Positions 20,957-33,210 of a stretch of DNA of 64,000 nt are shown here, in pieces (position 1 is the stretch's first letter; each line of letters opens with the position of its first letter). This DNA comes from Amorphophallus konjac (lineage: Eukaryota > Streptophyta > Magnoliopsida > Alismatales > Araceae), in contig CM040126.1 of assembly GCA_022559845.1 (NCBI GenBank), forward strand, positions 121,000,886 through 121,064,885. Reading direction: 5' to 3'. Under the pieces are notes generated by a model. That model was not told where the DNA came from, ran no database searches, and saw only the letters and a list, made by a program, of their open reading frames with translations. Both the position numbers and the translations under genes were made by a program.

Positions 20957-23933
20957 TGTAGCACCCCTCAAAAGTTTAAAGAAAAACATGTACTCTAATT
21001 AGAAATAAACTAGTGTAAAAATAAATAAATAATTAAACAAAAGGGCCTTGAAGGCCTTACACAAACCTAAATTGTTACATATATATACTTAGCGGGCTTA
21101 TATTATTGTTTTCCTTAATATATATGGGCCTTGGAGGCTTTACAAACTGTTACATGTACACTTAGTGGGCTTATATTATTGTTTCCCCTTAATATAAATG
21201 GGCCTTGAAGGCTTTACAAACTCACATCTACATGTATACTTTAGTGGGCTCATATTATTGTTTTCCCTTAATATAAATGCGCCTTGAAGGCTTTACAAAC
21301 CCACATCTACATATATACTTTAGTGGGCTCATATTATTGTTTCCCCTAAAAATATATAAATGGGCCTTGGAGGTTTTACAAACCCACATCAAAGAGCCCA
21401 AACCCATGTAAGTTTCCCAATGGGCTAACCCCAACCTAAATAACCACGTGTATATGCACAAGCCCATACAAGTCCTTTTCTCTTAAAAACCCAACGTGCT
21501 ATCTCATACAAACTATTCAAGCCTTTCATTAAAAAACCCAAAACGTGTTATCTGCCACCTACCCAACCACCTAATCTTAACACGTGACAAATGGGGACAG
21601 TCGACATCATTAAAGTAGAGGGGTTGGTCATTACTCGGATTAGTGTCCAAATGAAAATGGTTTTCGGCTGTTGAACGGCTGGGAATTTGTTCACACAGGA
21701 AGCCATTAGAACCTTCCCATCCGAACCACACCTCTCCTATAAATCCCCCTGCTCTCATTTGTGCAAAGTTGTTGTACATCTTCTCCTAAACACTCTTATT
21801 CCTCTTCCATTTCTTGTTCTTTGCTATTGCACAAGAAGGGTGCTATCATCTTTATTCCCTTTCCTGTGGTGGTGGAAAGTGAAGGAAGTTGCAGAGACGT
21901 CTTCTTCTTATTATATCTCACTATTCATTCTCAGGTCATCATTTAAGGTAGGTCTCCTCTCCCCAGATGAAAACTCTTAAAAACATGCTTAGTTAAATGG
22001 TTAGACGATCACATTATAAACTTTTCTGGTTGTTTAGTTTTAGAAATGGATTAGTATTAAAAATAGATTACTATTCATGTAGTTAACACCCGTACCATCT
22101 TTGACGATTTTTATCTTTTTATCCTGATACAATAAAATCGTGATATTTCAGTGTTAAGATCCTCATATCTTTTTCCTATTTATCATGTAATTAGTTTCAA
22201 AAAAGGATTAGTATTTGAAACGGTTCACTATTCATGTAGTTAACACCCGTACCATCTTTGACGATTTTTATCTTTTTATCCTGATACAATAAAATCGTGA
22301 TATTTCAGGGTTAAGATCCTCAGATCTTTTTCCTATTTATCATGTAATTTGTTTGGAAAAAGATTAGTATTTGAAACGGGTCACTATTCATATGCGTAAC
22401 ACACGTACCATCTTCATCGATTTTTATCTTTTTATCCTGATACAATAAAATCATGATATTTCAGGGTTAAGATCCTTAAAATTTTCTCCTATTTATCATG
22501 TAATTAGTTTCTATAAAAACTCAATAAATAAAAAGTATCACTGTTCATCCATGAGATGAACCGTAGCATACAATTGTAATGACGTTCATTTGAATATGTA
22601 TATAAATATATAACCATACCTTGAAATTCTATATCTATTAAACTAGACAACATAAATTAAAAAATATATATATTTGAAATCCTTGAATTTTTCTCCTAAT
22701 TATCATATACTTTATTTTCAAAAGTTCTTATTAAATAATATGTGTCCTTTTAAATGGTATGTTCTATATTAAATGAAATAACGTCTTTAAAAAAAGACGT
22801 AAATATTTGTTTAATTAAAAATACGAGAAATGAACGTCCACCTATAAGGACGTCATTTATATTAAGTGGAAAAAAATAATAATAAGTTAAATTGCGCCTG
22901 TTATAACCGACGCTATTTATTCTTGCTTAAATATCATATTTACAGAATTAGCGCCCGTTAATAAGGACGCCAATTCCATTCTACGGTTTCCTAGAAGGAC
23001 TCCAATTACCTAGTCTTATACATATTTTCTAGTTAAGTCATCTCTACATAAATCTCTGGCCTTGAATTCCAAAATTCCATTAATCTGCCTTAACATCCTA
23101 CAATAAGCTATTTTCTTTGGAATTCCCAATGGCTACAAAACTATAGTGGATGTCAATTTATATGACCAATGCCTATGCATATAGGCCCAATCTGGTCCTG
23201 GGAGGAGCACCCGAAAGTACTTGTGTCCATGGGAGTTGAATGATTACGGTGTGGCATTACACCGGAGTACATGACTAGCCTGATTGATGACGTTCCACAA
23301 TTCTCTCTTGCTTGATTTGATACACTTGACTTGCGTGGCCCTGATTGGGCAGTCCTCGAACAAATGTGTAGCCACTATCTCGTGACCTGACTTGATATTA
23401 CTTGCTCGGTACCCTTGTTAAACTTACTTGATATACATGATACCCTGCTAGCTTGTTCTTAATATTTATTGTTATTCCACTCTCGTTATTCACTCGCATT
23501 TTTTTTATACATAATCATGCCATACTGCATAATGTATTAATCACGTAAAGCAAGTCTGGGTCTGAAGATATAATTCCTACTGAGCGTTCGCTCATCAAGT
23601 GCTTTCCAATAATTTTTCAGGTAATTTGGACTCTGAATAGCGACAAGATGGGAATGACCAAGAGTGATGAGTGTAGAAGTCCCTAAGCACCGTGCCAAGT
23701 CTGGTTGCGTCGTGTCTTTCCGTTATTGTTATTAAGTCACCTTTATTTAAACGAGTCATTGTTAAATTGACATTATGTATTGATGATTTAGTGTGGAAGG
23801 TGTCAGTTTTATAAATTATTTTTGTTATTAGCGCGCTCTGTCGTTGTCGTCGAAATTGTTATTGCTCTGATTGACGTGAATGATTATAAACTCGTCACGC
23901 TCTCTGGGTTTCTTCCGCGCTCGGGGTGTGACA
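20957..23933 (+). repeat. E2 3' LTR (2977 bp)
   Basis: It is a near-identical copy of 13393-16367 with the same internal arrays. It ends GTGACA, then TSD CTACC at 23934-23938. Confidence 0.95.
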
Positions 23934-23938
23934 CTACC

Positions 23939-25340
23939 TCCCTGTGATTCTTTGGTATTACTCCAGCAAAGCCCTTGGCTCAGCCTCCCATTTGTGTTCT
24001 AAATCCTACCCCAATCGGAATCTGGACCCCAAAACCCTTAGAATAGAGCTCCGTAGAAACCCTGAAAAGCCTACAAGGCTTCCCGGCGCCCCTGCCTTCC
24101 CGGCGTGGAACCTTCCCGGCACGGTGAATAGTTCCCGACGCGGCACTTTGCGTGCCGAGAACCTGGCACGCCGAGAACCCTCACCTTCCAGCCGGTCGAG
24201 AAGCCCACTCCAACTGTGCCGAGAACATGCTAAAAGTCACGCCGAGAAGCCCCCCTTCAACCCAGCGCGCCGAGAACCCACCTGCCTCCATGCCGAGAAG
24301 CCCTTCTACACTACCTTCCCGGCACGGTGAATAGTTCCCGATGCGGCACTTTGCGCGCCGAGAACCTGTTGCGCCGAGAACCCCCTTTTCATATGAAAGC
24401 TGCGCCGAGAACCTTCATCTGCACCTCATTCCAACTCCCGGCCACCCCACTGTACTCGTCTGAGGGATGTCCAGAGGTCATCATGCACACCCTAGGAAAT
24501 AAATCAACGGGGCATGGCCTCCCCTACATTACATCGTCCCGAATCAGATCCGTCTGTAATCCTATGAACCTAAGGAGCTCTGCCACTGCATGTGCTCCGA
24601 TGGTTTCCAAGGGAATATCAACCGGTGCTACGAATGCAAACAGTGTTCCCGGGCCTAGAGCCCTTCTCTTTCAGCCTTCATCCCGGCATCCCGTGGATGA
24701 TGGTCTATCTCTCCTTGGCATGATCCAAGATAAGGGGAAATGCTGCCGAAATTCACCCACATCACACTGAGTGACTACGGTATTTTCTCCTAACCCCGCT
24801 GGCCCACGGAGTTCTGCCACTGCATGTCCTCCGATGGTCCCTTGAAGGGGGATATCAATAAAACATCGCCCCGGCATATGGTGTATCATGGTATATCGGT
24901 CTCTCTTCGGATTCCGGGTCAAATATACCCGATCTTTCACGGATTCCATCCTGCCGCTGCATGGATGGTTTCCTATTCCCACTTGGCATAGTCCAAGATA
25001 ATGGGGATATGCTGTTGGATTTGCTCCGCACCTGATATACCCTCGCTTTATCCGATCTACTCAATGTCTTGCATATAAATTAGCATGCTCTCATTTGGGC
25101 TTTTGCCGCCGGTCTCCTCTTACTTTGGCGTTTAATCAAGGGTTGTCCTTCTTAGGGAGGACGTAATTAACGTCATAACCTTTATGGTATGACGGACTTT
25201 TGGTCCAGACACGATCACTCACAATCGACTGATTAGAAGTCAGATCGAGCGCACAATGAAATCGTCACATATGTGACTGGCACGCCAATAAATAAACAAT
25301 AGAAATAAAAGAATAAAATCAAACGAAAAGCGCGTCCACA
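23939..25340 (+). repeat. E3 5' LTR, second part (after E2)
   Basis: It matches 57601-59017 of the 3' LTR, ending GCGCGTCCACA (GCGCGTCTACA in the 3' copy). The 5' copy lacks about 16 bases present in the 3' copy near 57978-57995. It holds a cluster of GCGCCGAGAACC-like words (about 24090-24420) and an internal duplication: TCTGCCACTGCATGT at about 24578 and 24813. Confidence 0.93.
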
Positions 25341-25344
25341 AGTC

Positions 25345-25362
25345 TGGCACGCTCGGTGGGAC
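25345..25362 (+). other. E3 primer binding site (tRNA not assigned)
   Basis: TGGCACGCTCGGTGGGAC begins four bases after the LTR end. TGG followed by a 7-base acceptor-like stretch fits a tRNA 3' end, but I cannot name the tRNA from sequence alone. Sites of this general form are usual in Tat elements. Confidence 0.7.
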
Positions 25363-25450
25363 CTAGTCTCCCTTCATCTTTACGCCAAAATAAGGGGCCC
25401 GGCGGCTTCTCTCAAAATTCTAACTGTGTGTTAAGTTTATCTATACCTCA

Positions 25451-26231
25451 ATGGAGACTAGACTAACCGCTGTTCACTTTGGCCAGCAAGTGGTCGATGG
25501 CCACATCTACGGAGGGTACCTGGCGGTACCGATGGAGTTCGGATCCATGCCTCCGACAGTGGGTCTGCCCAACTACTTGGGCCTAGTGTTCATCGACCTG
25601 CTGCAAGTCGACAATGAAGCGGGAAACACTGCCACGGTAAAGGCCACGGTGGCACCAAGAGCTAAAGAGAAAGAAGACGATGGTTGCTCCTACCATTGTT
25701 TCTTGCCTTGTCCATCACCTGGAGAAGAAGACTGCTGCCCCTGCCACTGCTGGTAAGGGAGGAAGAAACAACTGGAGAAGCCGGTTTGCTGCAACTGGAG
25801 GTCGCCTTTCGGCCTCGGGAAAGACTATGATGGTCGGGAATATGAGGGTGAACCTCAACGGCCGCCCCATAGATGCACGGCCTGACAGGGTCACCCCATC
25901 GGTCCGCACCAACAACAGGTTCAAGGTGTTGGCCACCAGAAAGGCCGACTGGGAGAAGAAGGAGCAAGATATTGCTGTCATTCACCCCGAGAGAAGGGAC
26001 GAAAGATTTCAGATGAAAGATGAGGAAGAAAGAGGGGAAATTATCCCCGCTGCTGCTCCATACAGACCAAGGGCCTGTGCCAGGCAGGCTGATGTATTCC
26101 GATACTCCAGAAGAGATTATTTGACTGCTCAAGTTGAAAGGTTGGCCTACCAGCCGAAGACTCAAGAAAGGTTGCTGCCCAAAGCCGATCCTCGGAGGCA
26201 AAACCAAGAAGAGATAAGCAAAGTAGTCTAG
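25451..26231 (+). pseudogene. E3 leader reading frame upstream of gag (frameshifted)
   Basis: An ATG at 25451 opens a frame (ETRLTAVHFGQQVVDG) that shifts near 25676 into a second frame running to 26231. The product is basic and charged, with QIERLAYQPK-like helical stretches near its end. I recognise no family. The position between PBS and gag fits either an extra 5' frame or a long Gag N-terminus of a Tat element. Confidence 0.45.
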
Positions 26232-26704
26232 GATTACTTCCATTGCCTCGGGAACTCATCCCTTGGGCAACAAAGATTGCTCCATGCCATGGGCGCCGAA
26301 GAAGAAAAGGAGGATAAAATGAGAAGATGATGCAAGGAGTCTCATGTTCGGGCTCCAATGAGTTTGAAGACGGTCAAAAGGCCAGATATTCGAACGATGT
26401 CCCTCAGAGGGAGGAAGAAAAGAAAAGAGTGTCTGTGTTTGACCGGTTAACCTTCCCCGATCATTCCTGAACAAAAGCATGGAGACAAAAAGGAAAATTC
26501 CAGATCTTCGCCTGCAACATGACGGGAATCACCGGAGGATATGGCGATTTGCCCGACCAGTCTGAAGAAATTATCAAACTAGCTCAAAGGTCTGGGCCCG
26601 TAACAAGGCGAAGCCAGGCGGTAAAATAAAAGCTCGCAGCAGCTGAAGAGTTACCTGATATCGCCACTTTAACTGTAAATGTGATAACATAAGAAGAAGA
26701 AGAT
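26232..26704 (+). other. Degenerate stretch between E3 leader frame and gag
   Basis: Fragments in changing frames look protein-derived (SVFDRLTFPD near 26430, GGYGDLPDQSEEIIKLAQR near 26535) but stops break every frame. It probably belongs to the same original reading frame as the neighbours. Confidence 0.4.
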
Positions 26705-28554
26705 GTGCCGCTAATGATCTCGGCTGAAGGAACTTCCAGTCAAGTGACAGAGGAGATGCCTATGGCTGCACCTCTGGACCCAACCATCTTGATGATGTTC
26801 AGAAGATACCAACAAGAGATTGAGTCTCTTAAAAGACAGCTGAGTGAAAAGAATGAACAGACCCCTGTGTCCAAGCATGCTGAGCCAGCAAAGGAGATCT
26901 CCGACTCTGCAAAAGCTGTGATACCTCCCATCTTACACCAAGCAAGTCACGGGAAGGCTCCATGTCAGCCCTTCCCGCAACAGAAAATAGTACAGCCGTC
27001 AACTTCACAAGTGCAGTCTACCCTGCCAGCAGTCCAGCCCAGTCTGCATGCAACGGTCGTGACGACCCCGTTTACACAGCAACATGCACATTTCTTTCCA
27101 GAACCTGTGGACCCTGCTATGGTAAACAAACTGATGATAGAAAAGATGATAGAAATGAAGTTTTTCGAAAGGACTGATGGTGACCTCGGAACCTTTGATG
27201 TCTACCGGGTACCATATCCACCGCAGTATGCTGCTAGGAGACTACCCCCAGGCGTCAGTAAGCCGCCGAAGTTTGAAAAAATTCAATGGACAGGGCTCCC
27301 CCAGGGAGCATATCGCCTATTATACAATAGTGATGGGAGACCTGGCCACTGATGAAGCATATTTGTTGAAGTTCTTTGGCTCATCCCTCACAGGGTTGGC
27401 CTTTGAATGGTACTCTAGCCTCTCGGCCGGGTCCATAGCTGACTGGCCCGATATGCAGAGGAAATTTCGTGAAAGATTTCATGTTACAGAAAGAGAAATC
27501 ACAGTGGCCGAGTTGTACTCCACTAAGCAAAGGCAGGATGAGACTGCATCAGACTACATCAAAAGATGGAGAGATTTGGCCATGAGATGCAGTCGACCTC
27601 CCCATCAAGAAGATGCCGTCCAAGATATGCAAGCAAAATCTCCGAAAAGAGGTGCTTGAAAAGATGATCGGGGAAGACGTTTGGACATTCGACCAGCTCA
27701 ATAATGTAGTAGCCGATGTTGAAACCTTTTTGTCTAAACATCCCGCAGCAACTAATATCCCTGCTGTCCAGAAAGGAAAAGCTGCAGAGCGGCGATCAGC
27801 GCCAGCAGAAACGCACACTGTTGAGTTCAGAACTCTTGACCAGCAGAAGGAAAAAGCCAAAACAGCAGCTGTCCCTCCACCAGCAGGTTCTATAGAGAGG
27901 AAAGAAGGTGTTTCTTTGAGAAACAAGATGAGGAAGCCATACTCATTCACCAAAGAAAAGACCCGGGCACTGTTCGAATGGGCATACAAATACAACAAAG
28001 TCACATTGCTCGAGCCAAAAAGACCCGATGATGCAGCTAAGAAAGATGATCCTCTATTTTGTCCTTATCACAGGGCACTAGGACATGCTATTGAAGACTG
28101 CTACGTCTTAAAGGATGTTATGGAAAGCATGATCAAGAAGGGTGAGCTACAACTAGGGGAACACCTGGTGGATCCTCCACGACCCCATGAGCCCCCAGTG
28201 CTGAGGCTGGCCACTAATATGATTTCTTTATACCAGCTGTTGTCTGAAGAAGCTGCTGAAGAATGCACTCGGTGCACATACGAGGCCTGCTTCCTCACCC
28301 CAATTAAGGAGCAGATAGGGTGGCAAATAGTGCCAGCTAAAACCAGAAGAAAGCCCTCAGCCCAGACAGCACCAGGGGCCTCCATCCGGGGTGTTACTCC
28401 GAAGCAAATTCTGCCAGCAATAGAGCAGGTATGGCTAACCGCGGAGTCACCGCCAGTTATCTGGATCCCTACTCACAACTGGAGAAAGCAACCTCCTCCA
28501 CCTGCCCATAAAAAAAATAAGCCCCGAGGTGAGGCGCCTGCAGCAGTACATTGA
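26705..28554 (+). pseudogene. E3 gag (three frames)
   Basis: A helical, glutamine- and proline-rich part (MFRRYQQEIESLKRQL) leads to PPKFEKFNG, GLAFEWYSSLSAGSI and FRERFH, the retrotransposon Gag domain signature. The chain is spread over three frames. One shift is at the A-run near 27278-27283 (KFEK then IQW instead of FNG). A second is near 27590-27620, before KMPSKICKQNLRKEVL. A zinc-finger-like motif FCPYHRALGHAIEDC has His where classical knuckles have the second Cys, which is usual in Tat elements. Confidence 0.88.
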
Positions 28555-29580
28555 CCAGCTGGATGAATATGAACAGTCCGAGCCTAAGCCGATACTAGTG
28601 AAGGATCATGTCCTCTGGGAGCAGCTAGAAGGACTGACCATCGAAGAGACAGTAGAAAAAGAACAAGAGAAAGTTGAAGCTGAACTCTTCTGGGGGCACC
28701 AGCCTGCCAAAGGGAAATCCCGAAGAAAAAGGAAGTCTAAAGGCAAAAAGAAGGCCGTGACAGTACAATGTAACACTCTGTCGATACTGTTCACCCTGCC
28801 AGGCGAGGATGAGGAAGGGGAGTCTTCTACTCCACCACTGGAGGCCAATCAGGCCGAGGCTTTAGCCCCAGTGCATGCTACCCGTTCTGGGAGAAAATGG
28901 GGATGCCAACCTCCGGCCAACCATAATATCATTTTCAAGGGAGTACAGCCTTACCAGCTACCAGAACCTGAAGTCCGAGGCACAAAAGTTCCTCCTCCAA
29001 CAAGCCTCTATGCAAGTACAAAGAAAACTGATGAAGCTCCATCATTTGTCGAATTTCAGGCTATCCTGGAAGGCAAGAAACCTGCACAGATTGCTACAGA
29101 TAAGGGCAACAAGCACCATCAACCGCATGTCCCAGTGCTCAAGAAGAAAGGCACAATGGGCACTGATTTTCCCTCGGCACCAGAGGCTACTCCCCCGGTG
29201 GAAACCCCTCAGTTGTCTCCTCGGAAAGAAGAGGCAAGAGACAGGCAGTCAATGCCACAAGCCCCCCATGAACCTCCGAAGCCCCGCTGGGTAGAAGAGA
29301 TGCGGCTATCTAATGTCCATGTGGGCAGCAGAATTGTGAAGATGTTGAAAAAGCTCCCTACAAGGTTCACCATATGGGAAATTCTCTCCTTGAGCGAGGA
29401 AGCTCGCCAAGCTATTATTGATGCTCTACAATTGCCATCTCAATATGAGGCTCTCCTGATAGAGGTTAACTCGGGGCCAGCCATTACATTCACAGAAGAA
29501 GATATGCCGGTTCCTAACCTCAACCACAACAGGCCCCTATATATGAGGGGGGTATCTCAACTGTCAGCCATTGACCCGGA
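28529..29580 (+). pseudogene. E3 Gag-protease linker region
   Basis: An open stretch in a new frame has a charged coiled stretch (QLDEYEQSEPKP, VEKEQEKVEAEL), a lysine-arginine cluster (KSRRKRKSKGKKKAV, nuclear-signal-like), proline-rich spacer, then GPAITFTEEDMP and HNRPLYMRG, which precede the protease in Tat-type polyproteins. The frame itself continues to 29647, but there it overlies the protease in another frame. Confidence 0.75.
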
Positions 29581-29880
29581 TATTGATAGACCCAGGGGCT
29601 GTTGTAAACATTATGCCATATCGGATTTATTAGAAATACTATTTTGATCTACACCTCACCAAGGTGAAAGATATGAGGATAGCGGGTTTAAACAGAAGTA
29701 CGAAACTCCGATCGGGGTGGCAGAGTTCAACCTTACGTTGGGGGACTTCACCACTATAGTGTAATCCTATGTAATAAATTCCATACCACATACAAGGCCT
29801 TGCTGGGGCGGCCCTGGCTGCATGAGTACCAGATAGTACCATCTACATTGCATCAGTGCATCAAGTACTGTCACAATGGT
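29581..29880 (+). pseudogene. E3 aspartic protease (degenerate)
   Basis: Read in the frame of ATAGACCCAGGG (about 29588) the product is IDPGAVVNIMPYR, a DPGA active-site variant of the retroviral protease signature, followed by a stop. In other frames KYETPIGVAEFNLTLGDFTT and a GLLGRPWLHEYQ-like piece follow up to about 29850. At least three frame changes and several stops break it. The function would be polyprotein cleavage. Confidence 0.75.
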
Positions 29881-31105
29881 AAAGAAGAAAGGGTCTTTGC
29901 AGACTTGCACCCTTTTTGAAGTCTTCGAGTGCCATATGCTCGATGCTCCATTCTACATAGAGATTTCTCAATCAAGAAGGAAGAAAGAGGCCGTTGTAGG
30001 CCAGAAGAAGATAGAGTCAAAGGCAGATGACTGGCTTCCACCTCCACCTCCGGGCTATGTGGAGAAACACGAAGTCTCCCACATTTCTCAGATCGGGGAT
30101 TTTGCTCGGGCTGCACCCCCGGACATCTACCCTGGGGAAGCCGATGAGAAAATGAATGAAAAACTCACACAGATCGGAATCCCGCAGGGATTGGCCAAAC
30201 CCGTTGCAAGCTTGGAATACCAGACGGTGCTACCACTATGGACCATGGAGGTTCCTCACTTCTGCGAGCCTCCTATAATATTCTACATCGGGGAGCCTAC
30301 CAGTGAGGATGATCAAGACTGTCGGATCCCCGAAGAGTTGTCCAGCCAGATGGTACCAATTGCAGGCCTGGACTACACTACGCAACGGGTCACGCAGATG
30401 TTTTCCAAAATACAGATGCCTCTGTTACAGTCAGCTGATCAAAAGAAAGCATTTCAGGAACTCTGGGATCCTCCCTGCAATAATAAAGAATTGAAGAAAA
30501 TCACCCGTCACCCGGGACTGGGCTATACTCTGCAAGAGTATTATGAAATAGAGGTGGACGTCATCTCCACCTTCTTTTCACATGAAGACCCCTTCGAGGC
30601 AGGATATGACAACTACCCCTCCGAGGAGGAAGAGATTTTATACCATTCTGTTATTGGTGATGAAACCTCTGGCAGCCAGCAAGGCGCAGAAGAGCAAAAT
30701 GAAATAGCAGCCTGCCGATGCTGGGAAGAGCTATCTTTTAAGAAAGACATTTTCCAAACTGAAGCCAAGTTTGATACGGGGACGCCCGATGAAGACCAGA
30801 CTTCCGATGAAGCAAGGGAATGTCTCGAGTTCGAACGCATCTTGGAGGAAGTTCGAGCTATGCAATAACTAGAAAGCCTGGCAGAAGAGTCTGTGTCAAC
30901 AAATTCCCTGCAAGCCGAGGTCTGCACCTCAGAATCACAAGCGGAACCAGTGGCACCACATGGCCAAGCTGAACAGAACCTGATGGAAAACCCAGTAGCT
31001 ACCACGGGACATGATGGTTCAGCATCAGCCAACGTCCCATCGGAAGAGTTGGGAGCATCTGAAACTGAAGAGGACTACATCCCGGGAGGCTTTGTTGACT
31101 TATAA
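29876..31105 (+). pseudogene. E3 protease-RT linker region
   Basis: An open stretch of 330 codons (29876-30868) and a second (30893-31105) in the same frame are separated by one stop. The product is acidic and low-complexity in its second half (YPSEEEEIL, GTPDEDQTSDEARE). It begins with the protease tail and ends in front of the reverse transcriptase. I recognise no domain. Long linkers at this place are known in Tat/Ogre-type elements. Confidence 0.65.
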
Positions 31106-31990
31106 GAAGCTCCGCTTGAAGTCGAAGATGGCGGCCAGGCCACCATCGATGAATTGATAGAAATAAATCTGGGAACCAAAGAAGAGCCCATGCCTACCTT
31201 TCTCAGTGCCCTGCTAACACCAGAAGCTCAGGAGCAATACATACAGTTCTTGAGGGAATTCAGGGATTGCTTTGCCTGGACCTATGATGAAATGCCGGGA
31301 TTAAGTCTCGATGTGGCATAGCACTTACTGGCGATTGATCCGAATGCAGAACTAGTAAATCAGTCCTCTAGACGGATACGGCTTGGGCTGATTAATCAAA
31401 TTAACAAAGAGGTCGATAAACTCATTGATGTAGGGTTTGTTGAAGAAAATCAATATACTACCTGGCTAGCAAATATAGTGCCCGTGAAGAAGAAAAATGG
31501 GCAGATCAGAATTTATGTTGACTTCCGGGACCTCAATAAGGCATGCCCGAAGGATGATTTTCCTGTACCCATCACCGAGGTGATGATTGATGCCACTACA
31601 GGCCATGAAGCACTTTCATTTATGGACGGCTCGTTCGGATATAATCAGATTTGGATTGCTGGGCAAGACAGGGTCCACACTGCATTCCGCACCCCAAAGG
31701 GAATTTTCCACTACAAAAGAATGCCGTTCGGCCTTAAGAATGTCGGTGCTACCTACCAAAGAGCCATGACAAAGATATTCGATGATCTGCTCTTCAAAAA
31801 GGTAGAGTGCTATATCGATGATTTGGTCGTAAAGACCAGGAAGAAAGAAGACCATCTGCAGGATCTGAGAGTGGTATTTTAGAGGCTTCGGAAATATGAG
31901 CTAAAAATGAACCCCATGAAGTGCGCCTTCGGCGTCTCCAGCGGGAAATTCCTTGGATTCATTGTCTGACACAGGGGCATTGAAATTGAT
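31106..31990 (+). pseudogene. E3 reverse transcriptase
   Basis: The same frame as the linker continues with FRDCFAWTYDEMPGL (typical pre-RT stretch), one stop at 31319-31321, then VPVKKKNGQIRIYVDFRDLN, KACPKDDFPVP, KRMPFGLKNVGATYQ and the catalytic CYIDDLVVK (YxDD box intact). KYELKMNPMKCAFG and GKFLGF close the domain. Further stops fall at 31880-31882 and 31967-31969, and a frameshift leads into the RNase H frame near 32035. Confidence 0.92.
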
Positions 31991-32034
31991 CCTTCCAAGA
32001 TCAAAGCTATTCAGGAGCTCACTCCGCCAAGTAA

Positions 32035-32715
32035 TTGTCCGAGCTGAGGTCCCTCCAAGGTCGGTTGGCATACATGCGCCGATTCATTTCAAATCTGTCG
32101 GGTCGGTGTCACCCGTTTCACAAGCTGATGATGAAAGATGTTCCTTTCTTCTGGGACGATGGATGTCAGGAAGCTTTCGAGAAGTTGAAAGAGTATCTGA
32201 AAACTCCTCCGGTATTGGGGGCACCAATCAAAGGTAGACCTCTGATCCTCTACATAACAGCCACTCATTGCTCGCTGGGGGCAATGCTAGCTCAGGCAAA
32301 TGAAGAAGGAAAAGAGCAGGCCCTTTATTACCCCAGCAGAAGGTTGATGAGGACTGAAGAAAGCTATACCTTTATAGAAAATACTTGTCTGGCACTGGTC
32401 TTCGCTGTCAAAAAGCACCGCCACTACATGCTGTCCCATGAAATCAGATTAATATCTGCAGCAGACCCACTCAAGTATATACTGACTCAGCCAGCACTCA
32501 AGGGTCGACTCGGCAAATGGGCTGTAATCTTGATGGAGTTTGACATCATATATGTGCCTCAAAGGGCGATAAAAGGTCAGTCCGTAGCTAGCTTCTTTGT
32601 AGAACATCCTGTACCAGAAGACGCTCCATTGGAAACTGAGCTTCCTGATGATGAGACTCTGGAAGCCTGCCAAGCTCAGCCAATTATGTGGCAGCTATAT
32701 TTTGACGGGGCATGA
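32035..32715 (+). pseudogene. E3 first RNase H (catalytically degenerate) and connection
   Basis: It opens with LQGRLAYMRRFISNLSGR (connection) and runs through an RNase H fold. The position of the usual YTDAS reads YITATH and that of YSDHK reads ISAADPL, so catalytic aspartates are missing; ENTCLALVFA keeps the glutamate region. It ends in MWQLYFDGA then a stop, which is already the start of the second RNase H. Loss of the first site fits the dual RNase H arrangement of Tat elements. Confidence 0.88.
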
Positions 32716-33210
32716 AGAACAGAAACCACCTCAACTGGACAAGTCAGAGTCCGAGCGGGGACATGCATTTTTCTGAAGTCACCAGATGAAGAAGTGGTAC
32801 ACACTTCGTGTTCCATAAACAAGCCATGTGCCAATAATGAAGCAGAGTATGAAGCTTTGATAATCGGTCTTCAGATCGCTCTCAGCATGGTAATTCAGAT
32901 GCTTCAAGTGTTTGGCGACTAAATGTTGATAATAAAGCAAGTGCAAGGGGAGTTTGAAGTGCGAAAGCCAGAACTTAGCCCTTACTATGAGAAAGCTATG
33001 TGCCTTATGGAAAGATTTCACTATATAAGACTCAACCATGTGGGCCGGGGGCATAATGCTCAAGCTGATGCCCTAGCAAAGCTAGCCATCTCACTAGCAG
33101 TCCCACCTGATGAAACACTCAACATTGTTGTGATAAATCGGCAACAAGTTCCCAGTATACGGGAATCTTGCCTAGAAGAATGTGAAGTCAATACAACTGA
33201 AGAAGCATAG
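32683..33210 (+). pseudogene. E3 second (archaeal-type) RNase H
   Basis: The motifs LYFDGA (first Asp), NNEAEYEALIIGL (Glu) and FGD before a stop and MLIIKQVQGEFEV (second Asp region) follow the order of the added, archaeal-type RNase H. HNAQADALAKLA closes it. Two in-frame stops (32713-32715 and 32920-32922) break it. This domain would degrade the RNA strand during reverse transcription in place of the degenerate first one. Confidence 0.88.

Larger units (their letters stand above)
13393..23933 (+). mobile_element. E2: Ty3/gypsy chromovirus (Tekay/Del-like), nearly complete, inactivated
   Basis: LTRs of 2975 and 2977 bp start TGTAGC and end GTGACA. The element has a tRNA-Met PBS, a PPT, gag, protease, reverse transcriptase, RNase H, integrase and a chromodomain-like tail in one direction, and exact 5-bp TSDs. 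Reading frames are better kept than in E1, but three frameshifts and two stops interrupt them. The same protein type in E1 shows close but distinct families, with different LTR sequence. Confidence 0.95.

Noticed and set aside
29639..29842. Minus-strand frame opposite the E3 protease
   Set aside because: The plus strand encodes recognisable protease pieces here; the minus frame is a shadow.
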